64,000 nucleotides of DNA. It comes from Allobosea sp. UNC402CLCol. GTDB lineage: Bacteria > Pseudomonadota > Alphaproteobacteria > Rhizobiales > Beijerinckiaceae. A program made the position numbers and the translations under genes. Shown here piece by piece: positions 1 through 8,864 of the stretch; position 1 is the stretch's first letter; every line of letters begins with the position of its first letter. The notes below the pieces were generated by a model, which saw only the letters and a program-made list of their open reading frames with translations, made no database searches and had not been told where the DNA came from. The stretch covers positions 62,001 to 126,000 of the forward strand of contig NZ_JQJJ01000014.1 in assembly GCF_000745475.1 (NCBI RefSeq), written 5' to 3'.

Positions 1-1
1 C

Positions 2-361
2 GAATGGCAGGCGGGCCGGCTCAAACTGTCGACCCGCGCGCAGGCCGACCTCACGGCGCGTTTGGCGCGCCTCGGACACGCCATCGGCAATGCGCTCAAC
101 CTGACGCCGATCCGACGGGTCGTGGTGGCCGGCTGGCCGGCGGAGCTGGGCGAAAAGATGCATGCCAGCGTGGTCGGCGGCATCGAGGCCAGCCTGTTCG
201 GCGGAGCCGCAGCCGTGAACCTCACCTTCGCGAATGCGGAATTGGGGCGGGAGCCGGCCGCCGGGCTGGCGCTCGCCACCCACGCCTATCTGCAACGGGG
301 CGCGATGCGACCCGCGGAAGCGGCCGAGAACAGGGCCGCGCATCACCTCATCGAACGATAA
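2..361 (+). CDS. ROK family protein, C-terminal part (cut by window edge)
   Basis: About 119 residues are visible, open at the left edge and ending in TAA at 359-361. The stretch IGNALNLTPIRRVVVAGW resembles the C-terminal part of ROK proteins (sugar kinases and NagC/XylR-type repressors), where a conserved GNALNL-like helix precedes a hydrophobic strand and glycine turn. The ATP-binding and zinc-binding parts lie outside the window, so kinase and repressor cannot be told apart. It ends 10 bp before the next gene and is probably co-transcribed with that transporter component, which would suit a sugar-responsive regulator or kinase. The family call is moderate and the substrate is unknown. Confidence 0.6.
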   Translation, partial: EWQAGRLKLSTRAQADLTARLARLGHAIGNALNLTPIRRVVVAGWPAELGEKMHASVVGGIEASLFGGAAAVNLTFANAELGREPAAGLALATHAYLQRGAMRPAEAAENRAAHHLIER

Positions 362-371
362 GGGGAGGACA

Positions 372-1937
372 ATGAGTCTGAAAACAGTGACGGTCGCGCT
401 TTTCGCCGGTGCCATGCTCGTGTTGACGGGGCCGGCCATCGCCGAGAGCGTTCTCAAGGTCAAACCGTCCGGGGACGTGAAGCTGCTGGATCCGCTCCTC
501 GGCTCGGATTCCATGGCCCGCAATTTCGGCTACATGGTCTACGACACGCTGTTCGCGGTGGACGACAAGCTGGCGATCAAGCCGCAAATGGTCGAAAGCT
601 GGGACATCTCGGCCGATGGCAAGGTGTGGACCTTCGTCCTGCGCGATGGCCTCGCTTTCAGCGACGGCCAGCCCGTGACGGCTGACGACGTGATCGCCTC
701 GCTGAAGCGCTGGAGCGTCAACGACAGCATGGGGCAGCAGCTCAACCAGCGTGGTGCGAGCTGGCAGGCGGTCGATGCGAAGACGGTCCGCCTGACGCTG
801 ACCTCGCCCTGGGGAATGGTGCTGGACGCCCTCGGCAAGCCAGGCGCGCCCGTGCCGTTCATCATGCCGGCCCGCGTCGCTTCGGCGACGCCGCCCAACC
901 AGGCGGTGACAGATCACACCGGCTCCGGCCCGTTCGTTTTCAAGAAGGACGAATGGCTGGCCGGCGCCCGGCTGGTGTTCACCAGGAACGCTGGATACAA
1001 GCCCCGCCCGGAGGCGCCGGCCGGCCTCTCCGGCGGCAAGGTGGTCAAGGTCGATCGTGTCGAATGGCAGATCATCCCGGACCAGCAGACCGCGATCAAC
1101 GCCCTGATCAAGGGTGAACTCGATATCAGCGAGGAGATTCCCGGCGATCTCATTCCGCTCGCCAAGGCGTCGAAGGACATCGCTCTCGAGCGCCAGGACG
1201 ATATCGGCGTCGCCCAGCAGATCCGTATCAACTCGACCCAGCCGCCATTCGACAATCCGAAGCTGCGGCAGGCCCTGCTCCATGCCGTCGACGGTGCGGA
1301 GTTCCTCTCCGCGGTGATCGACGATCCGAGCCTCGGCAAGCCCTGCCGCTCCTTCTACGTCTGCTCGTCTCCCTATTTCACCGAGGCCGGCTTTCCAGCG
1401 GTCAATCTCGACAAGGCCAAGGCCCTCCTGAAGGAAGCCGGCTATGACGGCACTCCGGTGGTGCTGCTCGACGCCACCGAGAATGCCAATATCCACGCTT
1501 TCACCATGGTGGCCGAAGCCTTGCTGAAGAGCATCGGCTTCAAGACCGATGTGCAGGCGATGGATTGGGCGACGGTCGTCGCCCGCCGGGCCAGCAAGGA
1601 GCCGGTCGGCAAGGGCGGCTGGTCGATCTTCATCTCGGGGCCGGGCGGGCTCGACATGATGGAGCCGGTCAGCCATCTCGGCCTTCGCTCGAACTGCGAG
1701 AAGGCCTGGTTCGGCTGGCCCTGCGATGCCGATATCGAACAGATGCGGGCCGCTTTTTCCGATCTTTCGGACGGCGCGCAGCGCAAGGCGCTGGCGGAGA
1801 AGATCCAGCTGCGCGCGGCGCAGACCGTTCCCTATGTCCCGATCGGCGTCCAATATCAGATCCGGGCCTATCGCACTGATCTGACCGGGCTCCTGACCCC
1901 GCCGGCGCCGGTCTACTGGAACATCGCCCGCAAATAG
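372..1937 (+). CDS. ABC transporter substrate-binding protein, family 5 (peptide/nickel type)
   Basis: A 521-residue periplasmic binding protein of the DppA/OppA/NikA class (SBP_bac_5). The start is ATG 372 behind AGGGGAGG, followed by a typical Sec signal peptide (hydrophobic residues 7-20, AIA-type cleavage near 24). The motifs TGSGPFVFKKDEW and DGLAFSDGQPVTADDV are characteristic of the family. A Cys pair about 350 residues in (PCRSFYVC) may form a disulfide. It would deliver an oligopeptide, glycoside or similar solute to an inner-membrane ABC permease, but no family-5 permease or ATPase is in view. The neighbouring ROK protein and type-B esterase suggest a sugar or ester substrate, which is inference. 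Confidence 0.85.
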   Translation: MSLKTVTVALFAGAMLVLTGPAIAESVLKVKPSGDVKLLDPLLGSDSMARNFGYMVYDTLFAVDDKLAIKPQMVESWDISADGKVWTFVLRDGLAFSDGQPVTADDVIASLKRWSVNDSMGQQLNQRGASWQAVDAKTVRLTLTSPWGMVLDALGKPGAPVPFIMPARVASATPPNQAVTDHTGSGPFVFKKDEWLAGARLVFTRNAGYKPRPEAPAGLSGGKVVKVDRVEWQIIPDQQTAINALIKGELDISEEIPGDLIPLAKASKDIALERQDDIGVAQQIRINSTQPPFDNPKLRQALLHAVDGAEFLSAVIDDPSLGKPCRSFYVCSSPYFTEAGFPAVNLDKAKALLKEAGYDGTPVVLLDATENANIHAFTMVAEALLKSIGFKTDVQAMDWATVVARRASKEPVGKGGWSIFISGPGGLDMMEPVSHLGLRSNCEKAWFGWPCDADIEQMRAAFSDLSDGAQRKALAEKIQLRAAQTVPYVPIGVQYQIRAYRTDLTGLLTPPAPVYWNIARK

Positions 1938-2063
1938 GCCTCCGGCGCTCGGCCCTGCCACAATTCCCGGAGCGCCTGCTGCCTCGCATCGCCGGCAGCG
2001 GGCACTCCGGTGAAGGCCCGGCATGACCCACGGCCGCAGCCGCATCGCGACACATCCGCACCC

Positions 2064-3554
2064 ATGTCACTCGATCCATCCGCAAGCGCGCTCTCCGGCG
2101 AAGCTCTCATCGTCGATACGCCCTTCGGCCGGCTGCGCGGCCTGCTCTCCGGCGGGATCCGGTCATTCAAGGGTGTGCCCTATGCCGCCGCGCCGATCGG
2201 TCCCTTGCGCTTCCGTCCGCCGCAGCCGCTTGCGCCCTGGACCGGCCTGCGCGAGGCACTGACCTTCGCGCCGGCAGCGCCGCAGCCAGCCGATCCGGGC
2301 TTCTATCCCGGCGATCCCGACGCCATGCCCGCCGTGCCGACGAGCGAGGATTGCCTCTATCTCAACATCTGGTCGCCGGCGGAGGCGGGGCCGCATCCGT
2401 TGCTGGTCTGGCTGCATGGCGGCGGCCAGTCCGTCGGGGGGACAAGCCGGCCCGTCTATGACGGAGCGGTCTTTGCCCGAGCCGGCATCACGTGCGTCAC
2501 GATCGGCCATCGGCTCGGCCTGCTCGGCTTTCTCGAAGGTGGGCGCATCTTCGGTGACGAATTCCGCGGCAGCGGCAACAATGCCTTGCGGGACATCGTG
2601 GCTGCTCTCGTCTGGGTCCGGCAGGCCATCGCAGCTTTTGGCGGGGATCCCGGCCGCGTCACGGTCGGAGGCGAGTCGGCCGGGGCAAAGAACGTCGCGG
2701 CCCTTCTGGCTGCGCCCTCGGCGGCCGGCCTGTTCCATGCGGCGTTTTCGAGCTCCGGCGGCGGCGACACGGTCCATAGCCGGGAGACGGCGGATGCGGT
2801 GGCCGAAAGGGTGCTGGCCCTCGCCGGCGGTTGCCTCCGCGACCTCCAGGACATCCCGGCTGCCGGCCTCATTGCCCTGCAAGAGCGATTGAGCGGAAGC
2901 GAGACCCGGCGCCAGCCCTTTCGCCCCGTGACCGACGGGATATTCCTGCCTCGGTCGCCCCAGCGGCTCTTGCCCCGCCACCCCGTGCCGCTGCTGATCG
3001 GGACGGCTCGCGACGAGGCTGCGCCCTTCCTGGGCGAAGCGACGCATGGAGACGGCCATTCGGCGGAGGACTGGGATGGCCGGCTGCTGGCGCATCTGGG
3101 GCCCGAGATCATGGCGGAAGCCGAGAGGCGTGCCTTGCAGATGTGGCCCGGCATGTCTGCACGCGCGCGGCGCCTGAAGCTGCTGACGGCGGAAGAATAC
3201 GAATTGCCATCGATCCGGCTGGCCGATGCGCATCATGCGGCCGGGCGGCCGACCTGGGTCTATCGCAACGACAGGCCGCTCGCGGCCGGGCCCTTCGCCG
3301 GCCAGGCACCCCATGTCGCCGATCTCAGCCTCATCTGGAATCAGCCGGGACCTTACGGCACTGCGGCGGGGCCCGGCGATGGTGGCATGCACGAAATGGT
3401 CACGGCTTTCATCCATGCCGGCGGCGTCGCCGCCTGGCCGCCATACGACTTGGGACAGCGGGCGACGCTCGTTTTCGACGTCGACGGCGCCCAACTCCGG
3501 ACCGACCCGTCAGAGGATGTTCGCCTTGTCTTCGAAGGCCTGTTCGATCGCTAG
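2064..3554 (+). CDS. Type-B carboxylesterase
   Basis: A 496-residue alpha/beta hydrolase of the carboxylesterase/lipase B family. SEDCLYLNIWSP is near residue 93, the oxyanion-hole HGGG near 118, the nucleophile elbow GESAG near residue 203 (Ser), the acidic residue in GTARDEAAPF near 318, and the catalytic His in PHVADLSLIW near 417, so the triad is complete. Length is normal. No signal peptide is evident, so it is probably cytoplasmic. ATG 2064 is chosen because the family's N-terminal strands begin just after it; an in-frame GTG at 2010 is the alternative. It follows the binding-protein gene by about 125 bp and may hydrolyse the imported compound (inference). Confidence 0.85.
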   Translation: MSLDPSASALSGEALIVDTPFGRLRGLLSGGIRSFKGVPYAAAPIGPLRFRPPQPLAPWTGLREALTFAPAAPQPADPGFYPGDPDAMPAVPTSEDCLYLNIWSPAEAGPHPLLVWLHGGGQSVGGTSRPVYDGAVFARAGITCVTIGHRLGLLGFLEGGRIFGDEFRGSGNNALRDIVAALVWVRQAIAAFGGDPGRVTVGGESAGAKNVAALLAAPSAAGLFHAAFSSSGGGDTVHSRETADAVAERVLALAGGCLRDLQDIPAAGLIALQERLSGSETRRQPFRPVTDGIFLPRSPQRLLPRHPVPLLIGTARDEAAPFLGEATHGDGHSAEDWDGRLLAHLGPEIMAEAERRALQMWPGMSARARRLKLLTAEEYELPSIRLADAHHAAGRPTWVYRNDRPLAAGPFAGQAPHVADLSLIWNQPGPYGTAAGPGDGGMHEMVTAFIHAGGVAAWPPYDLGQRATLVFDVDGAQLRTDPSEDVRLVFEGLFDR

Positions 3555-3628
3555 CGCGATGGATCGCGGCGCGAACCCCGCGATAGCGGGTGCCGGGCAC
3601 CGCACCCAAGGCAAGAGGCAAACCCGGC

Positions 3629-4537
3629 TCACATTGCGTTTTGCCGCAGCGCATCGAACGCAACGCCAAGATGGTCCAGGAAGGCTGCACTTGCCGGTGG
3701 CAATGTCCGGCCTCTGCGCTTGATCACCGAGATGCTGCGCGCCAGCCGCGGATCGTCGATCGGCGCCGAACGAAGCATCGGCAGCGCTTTGATCTCCATT
3801 GCGGTCTCGGGCAGGATCGCGATCCCCATTCCAGCACGGACCATGCCGACGGCCGTGGACATGTAGGTCGCCTCCGCGGCAACCTCCGCCACCAGCCCCT
3901 CAGCCGCGACGGCGGCATCGACCACCGCCCGCACACTGGTCGCCCGCGACATCAGGACGAGCGGATGGCGTGCCACCGCTGCGAGTGAAGGCGAGGTGCC
4001 ATCGTCCAGCGCGTGACCCGATGGGAATACGGCATGCATCCGGTCGACGTTGCTCAGCATCAACTCCAGCTCCGCATCCTCGAATGGTCCGCCGGTGATG
4101 CCGAGATCGACCTCCTCGGCGAGCGTCAGCGCCGTGACGCCGCTGGCGATGACGTCACGCAGCGCAAAGCCGATCTCGGGGTGTTGCGCGCGGAAGCGTG
4201 CGATCACATCCGGCAGCAGGCTCGAGGCGAACGAGGGTAGCACCGCGATGCGAACCATCCCTCCGGCCATGCGCGCGAGCTGCCGGGTTTTGTCGAGCAG
4301 CGCCTCGAGCTCGCGCAGGACGCGCCGCAGTTCCGGCAAGAGCTCGCGGCCCAGGCGCGTCAGCGCGACATTGCGCGTGTTCCGGTCGAAAAGCCGCAGG
4401 CCGAGCGCTTCCTCCAGCGCCCGGACCTGAACGGTCAGGGCGGGCTGAGAGAGATTGAGCGCCGCCGCGGCGCGGGTGAAGCTGCCATGCTCCGCCACCG
4501 CAATGAACGCCCGCAGCTGCCGAACATCGAAATTCAT
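3629..4537 (-). CDS. LysR family transcriptional regulator
   Basis: 302 residues. The N-terminal winged helix-turn-helix is very clear (residues 2-62, with SFTRAAAALNLSQPALTVQVRALEEALG), followed by a LysR substrate-binding domain of normal length. It is transcribed divergently from the AtuA/TctC/M20 gene set, with only about 80 bp between the two start codons, the usual arrangement for a LysR regulator controlling its neighbour and itself. The ligand is unknown; by context it should be a metabolite of the divergent pathway. The start ATG is supported by the typical MNFDVRQLRAF opening. Confidence 0.92.
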   Translation of the reverse strand: MNFDVRQLRAFIAVAEHGSFTRAAAALNLSQPALTVQVRALEEALGLRLFDRNTRNVALTRLGRELLPELRRVLRELEALLDKTRQLARMAGGMVRIAVLPSFASSLLPDVIARFRAQHPEIGFALRDVIASGVTALTLAEEVDLGITGGPFEDAELELMLSNVDRMHAVFPSGHALDDGTSPSLAAVARHPLVLMSRATSVRAVVDAAVAAEGLVAEVAAEATYMSTAVGMVRAGMGIAILPETAMEIKALPMLRSAPIDDPRLARSISVIKRRGRTLPPASAAFLDHLGVAFDALRQNAM

Positions 4538-4566
4538 ACTGAAATCCTATTACTGAGATAGAATAA

Positions 4567-4587
4567 TTTCAATTGTGATATGAATTT
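4567..4587. promoter_or_regulatory. Candidate LysR operator in the divergent intergenic region
   Basis: In the short gap between the LysR gene and the AtuA gene there is an AT-rich dyad: TTCA (4568-4571), nine bases, TGAA (4581-4584), extended to ATTTCA/TGAATT with mismatches. LysR regulators often bind imperfect dyads with a T-N11-A core in such divergent gaps. The region is conspicuously AT-rich compared with its surroundings. No footprint data exist, so this is only a candidate. Confidence 0.35.
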
Positions 4588-4618
4588 ACGACGGCATTCT
4601 CTGGCAACTGGAGGATGC

Positions 4619-5968
4619 ATGCGACAGGTGAGAATAGGGGCCGGCGCGGGCTATTCGGGCGACAGGATCGAGCCTGCGGTCGAACTCGCGGAGCGCGGCC
4701 GGCTCGACTACCTCGTCTTTGAATGTCTGGCGGAGCGCACCATCGCGCTGGCGCAGCAGGCACGGCGGCGTGATCCAAGGCTCGGCTACGATCCATTGCT
4801 GGCGGCACGCATGCGCGCGGTGCTTCCGGCCTGTCGCCGCGCCGGCACCGTCATCATCACCAATATGGGGGCGGCCAACCCGCTGGCGGCGGCCGAGCTT
4901 GTCTGCGCGACCGCGCGCGACCTCGGCTTGCGCGGCTACAAAGTGGCGGCCGTGACGGGCGACGACGTCGCGGCTTCGGTCGGCGATGGTCATGGCCGCA
5001 TATTGGAAGATGGGCGGCCCGCTGCCGCGCTGGGGGCGAGCCTGATCTCGGCCAATGCCTATCTCGGGGCCGAGCCGATCGTACAGGCGCTCTCCGCCGG
5101 CGCCGATCTCGTGATCACCGGACGCGCCGCCGATCCTTCGCTTTTCCTCGGGCCGCTGGTGCATGAATTCGGCTGGTCGTTCGAGGATTGGCCGCGGCTC
5201 GGCCAGGCGACGCTGATCGGCCATGTGCTGGAATGCGCCGGGCAGGTCACCGGCGGCTATTTCGCGGATCCCGGCTTCAAGACGGTGCCGGGGCTGGCGC
5301 GGCTCGGCTTTCCCCTCGCCGAGGTCGGCGAGGACGGCTCGGCCATCATCACCAAGGTCGAGGGCTCGGGCGGCTGCGTGACATCCGCCACCTGCAAGGA
5401 GCAGATTCTCTACGAGATTCATGACCCGGCGGCGTATTTCACCCCCGACGTCGTCGCGGACTTCTCGCAGGTTCGTGTCGAGCAAGTCGGGCAAGACCAG
5501 GTCCGCATCTCCGGAGCGAGCGGCCGTGCGCGGCCCGAAGCGCTGAAGGTCTCGCTCGGCGTCGCGGAAGGCTTCGTGGGCGAAGGCCAGATTTCCTATG
5601 CCGGCAGCGGCGCGCGAGACCGCGCGGAGCTGGCGGCCGCGATCGTGCGCGAGCGGCTGGAGTTGACTGGGCTCATGGCGCAGGAGTTGCGCTTCGATCT
5701 GATCGGCATTGATGCGCTCCACGGCCACGGACTGCCGGCCGGCGGCGGCGAGCGGGCGGAGCCCTACGAGGTGCGGCTGCGCGTGGCCGGGCGCACGGCC
5801 TCGATGGACGAGGCGGTGCGCATCGGCAGCGAGGTGGAGACCCTCTACACCAACGGGCCGGCGGGCGGCGGTGGCGTCACCAAGCAGGTCCGCGAGGTTC
5901 TCGGAGTGCTCTCGACGCTGCTGCCGCGCGAGCGGGTCCAGCCCTCGATCCATATGTTGGAGAGCTGA
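4619..5968 (+). CDS. AtuA-family protein (DUF1446), acyclic terpene utilisation-like
   Basis: 449 residues with the DUF1446/AtuA signature: the opening VRIGAGAGYSGDRIEPAVEL, then DYLVFECLAERTIALAQ and the glycine-rich VITGRAADPSLFLGPLVHEFGW. Pseudomonas AtuA belongs to the citronellol/geraniol degradation cluster, but the biochemical reaction of this family is not established to my knowledge. ATG 4619 is preferred because GGAGG (4610-4614) lies just upstream; ATG 4580 is an in-frame alternative. It is the first gene of a probable operon with the small AtuA C-domain gene, a TctC-type binding protein and an M20 peptidase, divergent from a LysR regulator. No other terpene-pathway genes are visible, so a role in terpene use is not assumed. 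Confidence 0.85.
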   Translation: MRQVRIGAGAGYSGDRIEPAVELAERGRLDYLVFECLAERTIALAQQARRRDPRLGYDPLLAARMRAVLPACRRAGTVIITNMGAANPLAAAELVCATARDLGLRGYKVAAVTGDDVAASVGDGHGRILEDGRPAAALGASLISANAYLGAEPIVQALSAGADLVITGRAADPSLFLGPLVHEFGWSFEDWPRLGQATLIGHVLECAGQVTGGYFADPGFKTVPGLARLGFPLAEVGEDGSAIITKVEGSGGCVTSATCKEQILYEIHDPAAYFTPDVVADFSQVRVEQVGQDQVRISGASGRARPEALKVSLGVAEGFVGEGQISYAGSGARDRAELAAAIVRERLELTGLMAQELRFDLIGIDALHGHGLPAGGGERAEPYEVRLRVAGRTASMDEAVRIGSEVETLYTNGPAGGGGVTKQVREVLGVLSTLLPRERVQPSIHMLES

Positions 5969-5969
5969 A

Positions 5970-6278
5970 ATGAAGCTGCGCGGCGTCGCCCATGCTCGCG
6001 CTGGCGACAAGGGTGACACCTCCAGCATCTCGCTGATCGCCTATGAAGAGGCGGATTATCCGCGCCTGGTGCGTCACGTCACGGCTGAGCGGGTCGCGAC
6101 GCATTTCGCCGGCATCCTTCGCGGCAGCGTCAGCCGCTACGAGATCGCGTCGCTGGGGGCGCTCAACTTCGTGCTCCGGCAGGCGCTGGGCGGTGGGGTG
6201 ACGCGCTCGCTCGCCCTCGACACCCACGGCAAGTCCCTGAGCTCCGCCCTGCTGGACATCGAAATTCCGGACGACTGA
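5970..6278 (+). CDS. AtuA C-terminal ferredoxin-fold-like domain protein
   Basis: A 102-residue protein starting one base after the stop codon of the AtuA gene, so the two are surely translated together. The opening RGVAHARAGDKGDTSSISLIAY matches the small C-terminal domain that is fused to DUF1446 in longer AtuA proteins. Here the domain is a separate polypeptide and presumably works as a partner subunit. No Cys cluster for iron-sulfur binding is present, so 'ferredoxin-fold' refers to shape only. Start ATG 5970 is preceded by GGAGAG inside the upstream gene. The function is unknown beyond the association. Confidence 0.75.
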   Translation: MKLRGVAHARAGDKGDTSSISLIAYEEADYPRLVRHVTAERVATHFAGILRGSVSRYEIASLGALNFVLRQALGGGVTRSLALDTHGKSLSSALLDIEIPDD

Positions 6279-6341
6279 TCCCAATCGAACGGCGCAGCAA
6301 GACGCCGCCCCGACATGACCGACAAAAGCGGAGGAAAATCC

Positions 6342-7310
6342 ATGAGAACATCGATTTTGCGCATGATCGCGGCAGGTGCGCTGGCCATCGGCCTCACCGG
6401 CATCGCAAGTGCCCAGGAATTCCCGTCGAGATCCCTCAAATTCGTCGTGCCCTTCGCGGCCGGCAGCGCGACCGACGCGGTGGCCCGCATCCTCGGCGAG
6501 CATGTCTCGAAGAACCTCGGGAAACCGGTGGTTATCGAGAATCTGGCCGGGGCGAGCGGTGTCATCGCCGCGCAGAACGTCGCCCGCGCCGAGCCCGACG
6601 GCCACACGGTGCTGATCACCACCAACACCACGCATGGCGCCAATCAGAGCCTGCTCAAGCATGTGCCCTATGACGCCATCAACAGCTTCGAGGCCGTCGG
6701 CAAGCTCGGCACGATCACGCTCGCGCTCGCGACCAACCCTGCCGTTCCGGCCAAAACCGTCCAGGAGTTCGTCGCCTATGCCAAGGCCAATCCGGGCAAG
6801 TTGACCTTCGGTGCCGGGTCGAGCTCGTCACGCATCGCCGGCGAGATGCTGAAGTCCCTGGCCGGCCTCGACATCACCTATGTGCCCTATCGCAGCAATC
6901 CGCAGGCGATCACCGATCTGCTCGGCGGGCAGATCAACATCGTTTTCGCCGACATCTCGACGACTTTGCCGCAGATCAAAGCGGGCGCGGTCAACGGCCT
7001 CGCAGTTTCGACCGCCAGGCGCAGCGTGCTCGCGCCCGATCTGCCGACCATGGCCGAGGGTGGCGTCAAGGGTTACGACCTCGCGGCCTGGTTCGCGGCC
7101 TTTGTCCCGGCCAAGACGCCGCGCTCCACCATCGACAAATTGAATCAGGCGCTGACTGCCGCAGTCAACGATCCGGCGACAAAGGAGCGTTTGCTCGCGG
7201 CCGGCGTCGAGCCTGAGACCAGCACGCCAGACGAGCTCAAGGCCTTCGTCGGGACCGAGATCGCCAAATGGGCCGAGATCGTGAAGGCCGCCGGCATCCA
7301 GCCGGAATAG
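6342..7310 (+). CDS. Tripartite tricarboxylate transporter substrate-binding protein (Bug/TctC family)
   Basis: A 322-residue periplasmic binding protein. It has a Sec signal peptide of about 24 residues ending ASA before QEFPSR, then the Bug-family pattern PSRSLKFVVPFAAGSATDAVAR and a conserved VIENLAGASGVIAAQNVARAxPDG-type segment. Bug proteins bind carboxylates and similar small acids and hand them to TctA/TctB permeases. No TctA or TctB gene is in view, as is common for orphan Bug proteins. GGAGG stands just before ATG 6342. Its place between the AtuA genes and a peptidase suggests it captures the substrate of this operon, which is inference. Confidence 0.92.
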   Translation: MRTSILRMIAAGALAIGLTGIASAQEFPSRSLKFVVPFAAGSATDAVARILGEHVSKNLGKPVVIENLAGASGVIAAQNVARAEPDGHTVLITTNTTHGANQSLLKHVPYDAINSFEAVGKLGTITLALATNPAVPAKTVQEFVAYAKANPGKLTFGAGSSSSRIAGEMLKSLAGLDITYVPYRSNPQAITDLLGGQINIVFADISTTLPQIKAGAVNGLAVSTARRSVLAPDLPTMAEGGVKGYDLAAWFAAFVPAKTPRSTIDKLNQALTAAVNDPATKERLLAAGVEPETSTPDELKAFVGTEIAKWAEIVKAAGIQPE

Positions 7311-7364
7311 AGCCCATCTCTGGCGGCGCCTTGCGCCGTCGGCACCCATGTCGAGGAAGTCCCG

Positions 7365-8765
7365 ATGAATGCCGAGCCGGTCGTCGACCACCTCCTGCAA
7401 CGCCATGACGCCGTGCTTGACAGGCTGACAGCCTTCCTCAGGCTGCCGAGTGTCAGCACCGATCCCGCTTATGCCGAGGGCATGGCCGCCACGCGCGCCT
7501 TTCTGCTCGACTGGTTGGCGGAGATCGGGCTGTCGGATGTGCAACTGCTCGATGGCGGCGGACATCCGGCGGTCTATGGCGCCTGGCTCGGGGCGCCGGG
7601 CGCGCCGACCATCATCGTCTACGGTCATTACGACGTACAGCCACCCGATCCGCTCGCCCTGTGGCGGACGCCGCCCTTCGAGCCGACGATCCAGGGCGGG
7701 CGCCTGCATGCGCGCGGCGCTTCCGACGTCAAGGGCTCGACCACGATCGCGATCGAGACTGTCGCCGGCTTCCTCGCGGTGCACGGAGGCTGCCCCGTCA
7801 ACATCAAGCTCTTCCTGGAAGGCGAGGAGGAGACCGGCAGCCCAAGCCTCCGCGAAATCGTGCGCCGCTACGGGACGCTGCTGCAGGCCGATGCGATGAT
7901 CTCGGCCGATGGCGGGCGCGCGAGCCCGACGGTGCCGACGATCAATGTCGGGGCGCGTGGCCTGGCCAAGCTCGAACTCATCGTGCGCAGCGCGGAGAAG
8001 GAGATGCATTCCGGCCGCTATGGCGGGGCCGTGCGCAACGCGCTGCACGAACTCGCCGCGATCATCGCCTCGCTGCACGACGCCAACGGGGCGATCGCCA
8101 TCCCCGCCTTGATGGAGGCGCTGCCGCCACCGAGCGCGCAGGACCGCCGCGATGCCGCGGCGTTGCCGTTCGACGAGGCCGCTTTCGTCGCCGATGTCGG
8201 CGGGATCGCGGCGGGCGAGCCCGGCTACAGCCTGCGCGAGCGCTTGACGCTGCGCCCGGCGATCGACGTCAACGGTATGTGGGGCGGCTATACCGGCGCC
8301 GGCAGCAAGACGGTCATCCCCGATGAAGCGCGCGCCAAGGTCACGATCAGGCTGGCGCCCGGACAGGATCCCGAACAGGCCATTCAGGCGCTGCAGGATC
8401 ATATCCGCTCGGTCGCTCGCCCCGGCGTGCGCATCGCATTCGCGGGCATCGGCGGTGGCTCGCCGGCTTCGACGCTGGCGGGCCACCACCCGCTGGTCCA
8501 GGCGGCGACGCGGGTGCTGCAACGGGTCTGGCAACGCGACCCCGTCCATGTGCGTCTCGGCGCGACAGTCCCGATCACCGCGATCTTCAAGGAGTTGCTC
8601 GGCATGGACACGCTGATGTTCGGCCTGAACCTGCCAGACGAGGATGTTCACGCACCCAACGAGTTCTTCCATCTCGATTCAATCGCGCTCGGCCTGCGCA
8701 GCTGGCCGCTGCTGCTGCAGGAGCTCGCGACATTCGCACCAGAGGAGTTTCGCGCCAAAGGATGA
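7365..8765 (+). CDS. M20 family metallopeptidase (dipeptidase-like)
   Basis: 466 residues with the complete co-catalytic zinc site of M20: YGHYDVQPPDP (His near 87), GASDVKG (bridging Asp near 119), EGEEETGS (catalytic and ligand Glu near 151-152) and DVHAPNEFF (distal His near 428). Length and motifs suit the M20 dipeptidase/CNDP-like branch rather than ArgE or DapE. It would hydrolyse a peptide or N-acyl amide bond in the cytoplasm. It follows the TctC gene by 54 bp in the same direction and is probably the last gene of the AtuA operon. The product therefore may be an N-conjugated compound taken up and cleaved here, which is inference. Confidence 0.88.
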   Translation: MNAEPVVDHLLQRHDAVLDRLTAFLRLPSVSTDPAYAEGMAATRAFLLDWLAEIGLSDVQLLDGGGHPAVYGAWLGAPGAPTIIVYGHYDVQPPDPLALWRTPPFEPTIQGGRLHARGASDVKGSTTIAIETVAGFLAVHGGCPVNIKLFLEGEEETGSPSLREIVRRYGTLLQADAMISADGGRASPTVPTINVGARGLAKLELIVRSAEKEMHSGRYGGAVRNALHELAAIIASLHDANGAIAIPALMEALPPPSAQDRRDAAALPFDEAAFVADVGGIAAGEPGYSLRERLTLRPAIDVNGMWGGYTGAGSKTVIPDEARAKVTIRLAPGQDPEQAIQALQDHIRSVARPGVRIAFAGIGGGSPASTLAGHHPLVQAATRVLQRVWQRDPVHVRLGATVPITAIFKELLGMDTLMFGLNLPDEDVHAPNEFFHLDSIALGLRSWPLLLQELATFAPEEFRAKG

Positions 8766-8864
8766 ATGGATGGGTGCCCGACTACAAAGGGCTCTAGGTC
8801 TGTCGGCACCACATCCAACGCCTGGCCGAGGCCGCGCGGGGGAAAGCGAATTGCAGAGTTTTTC

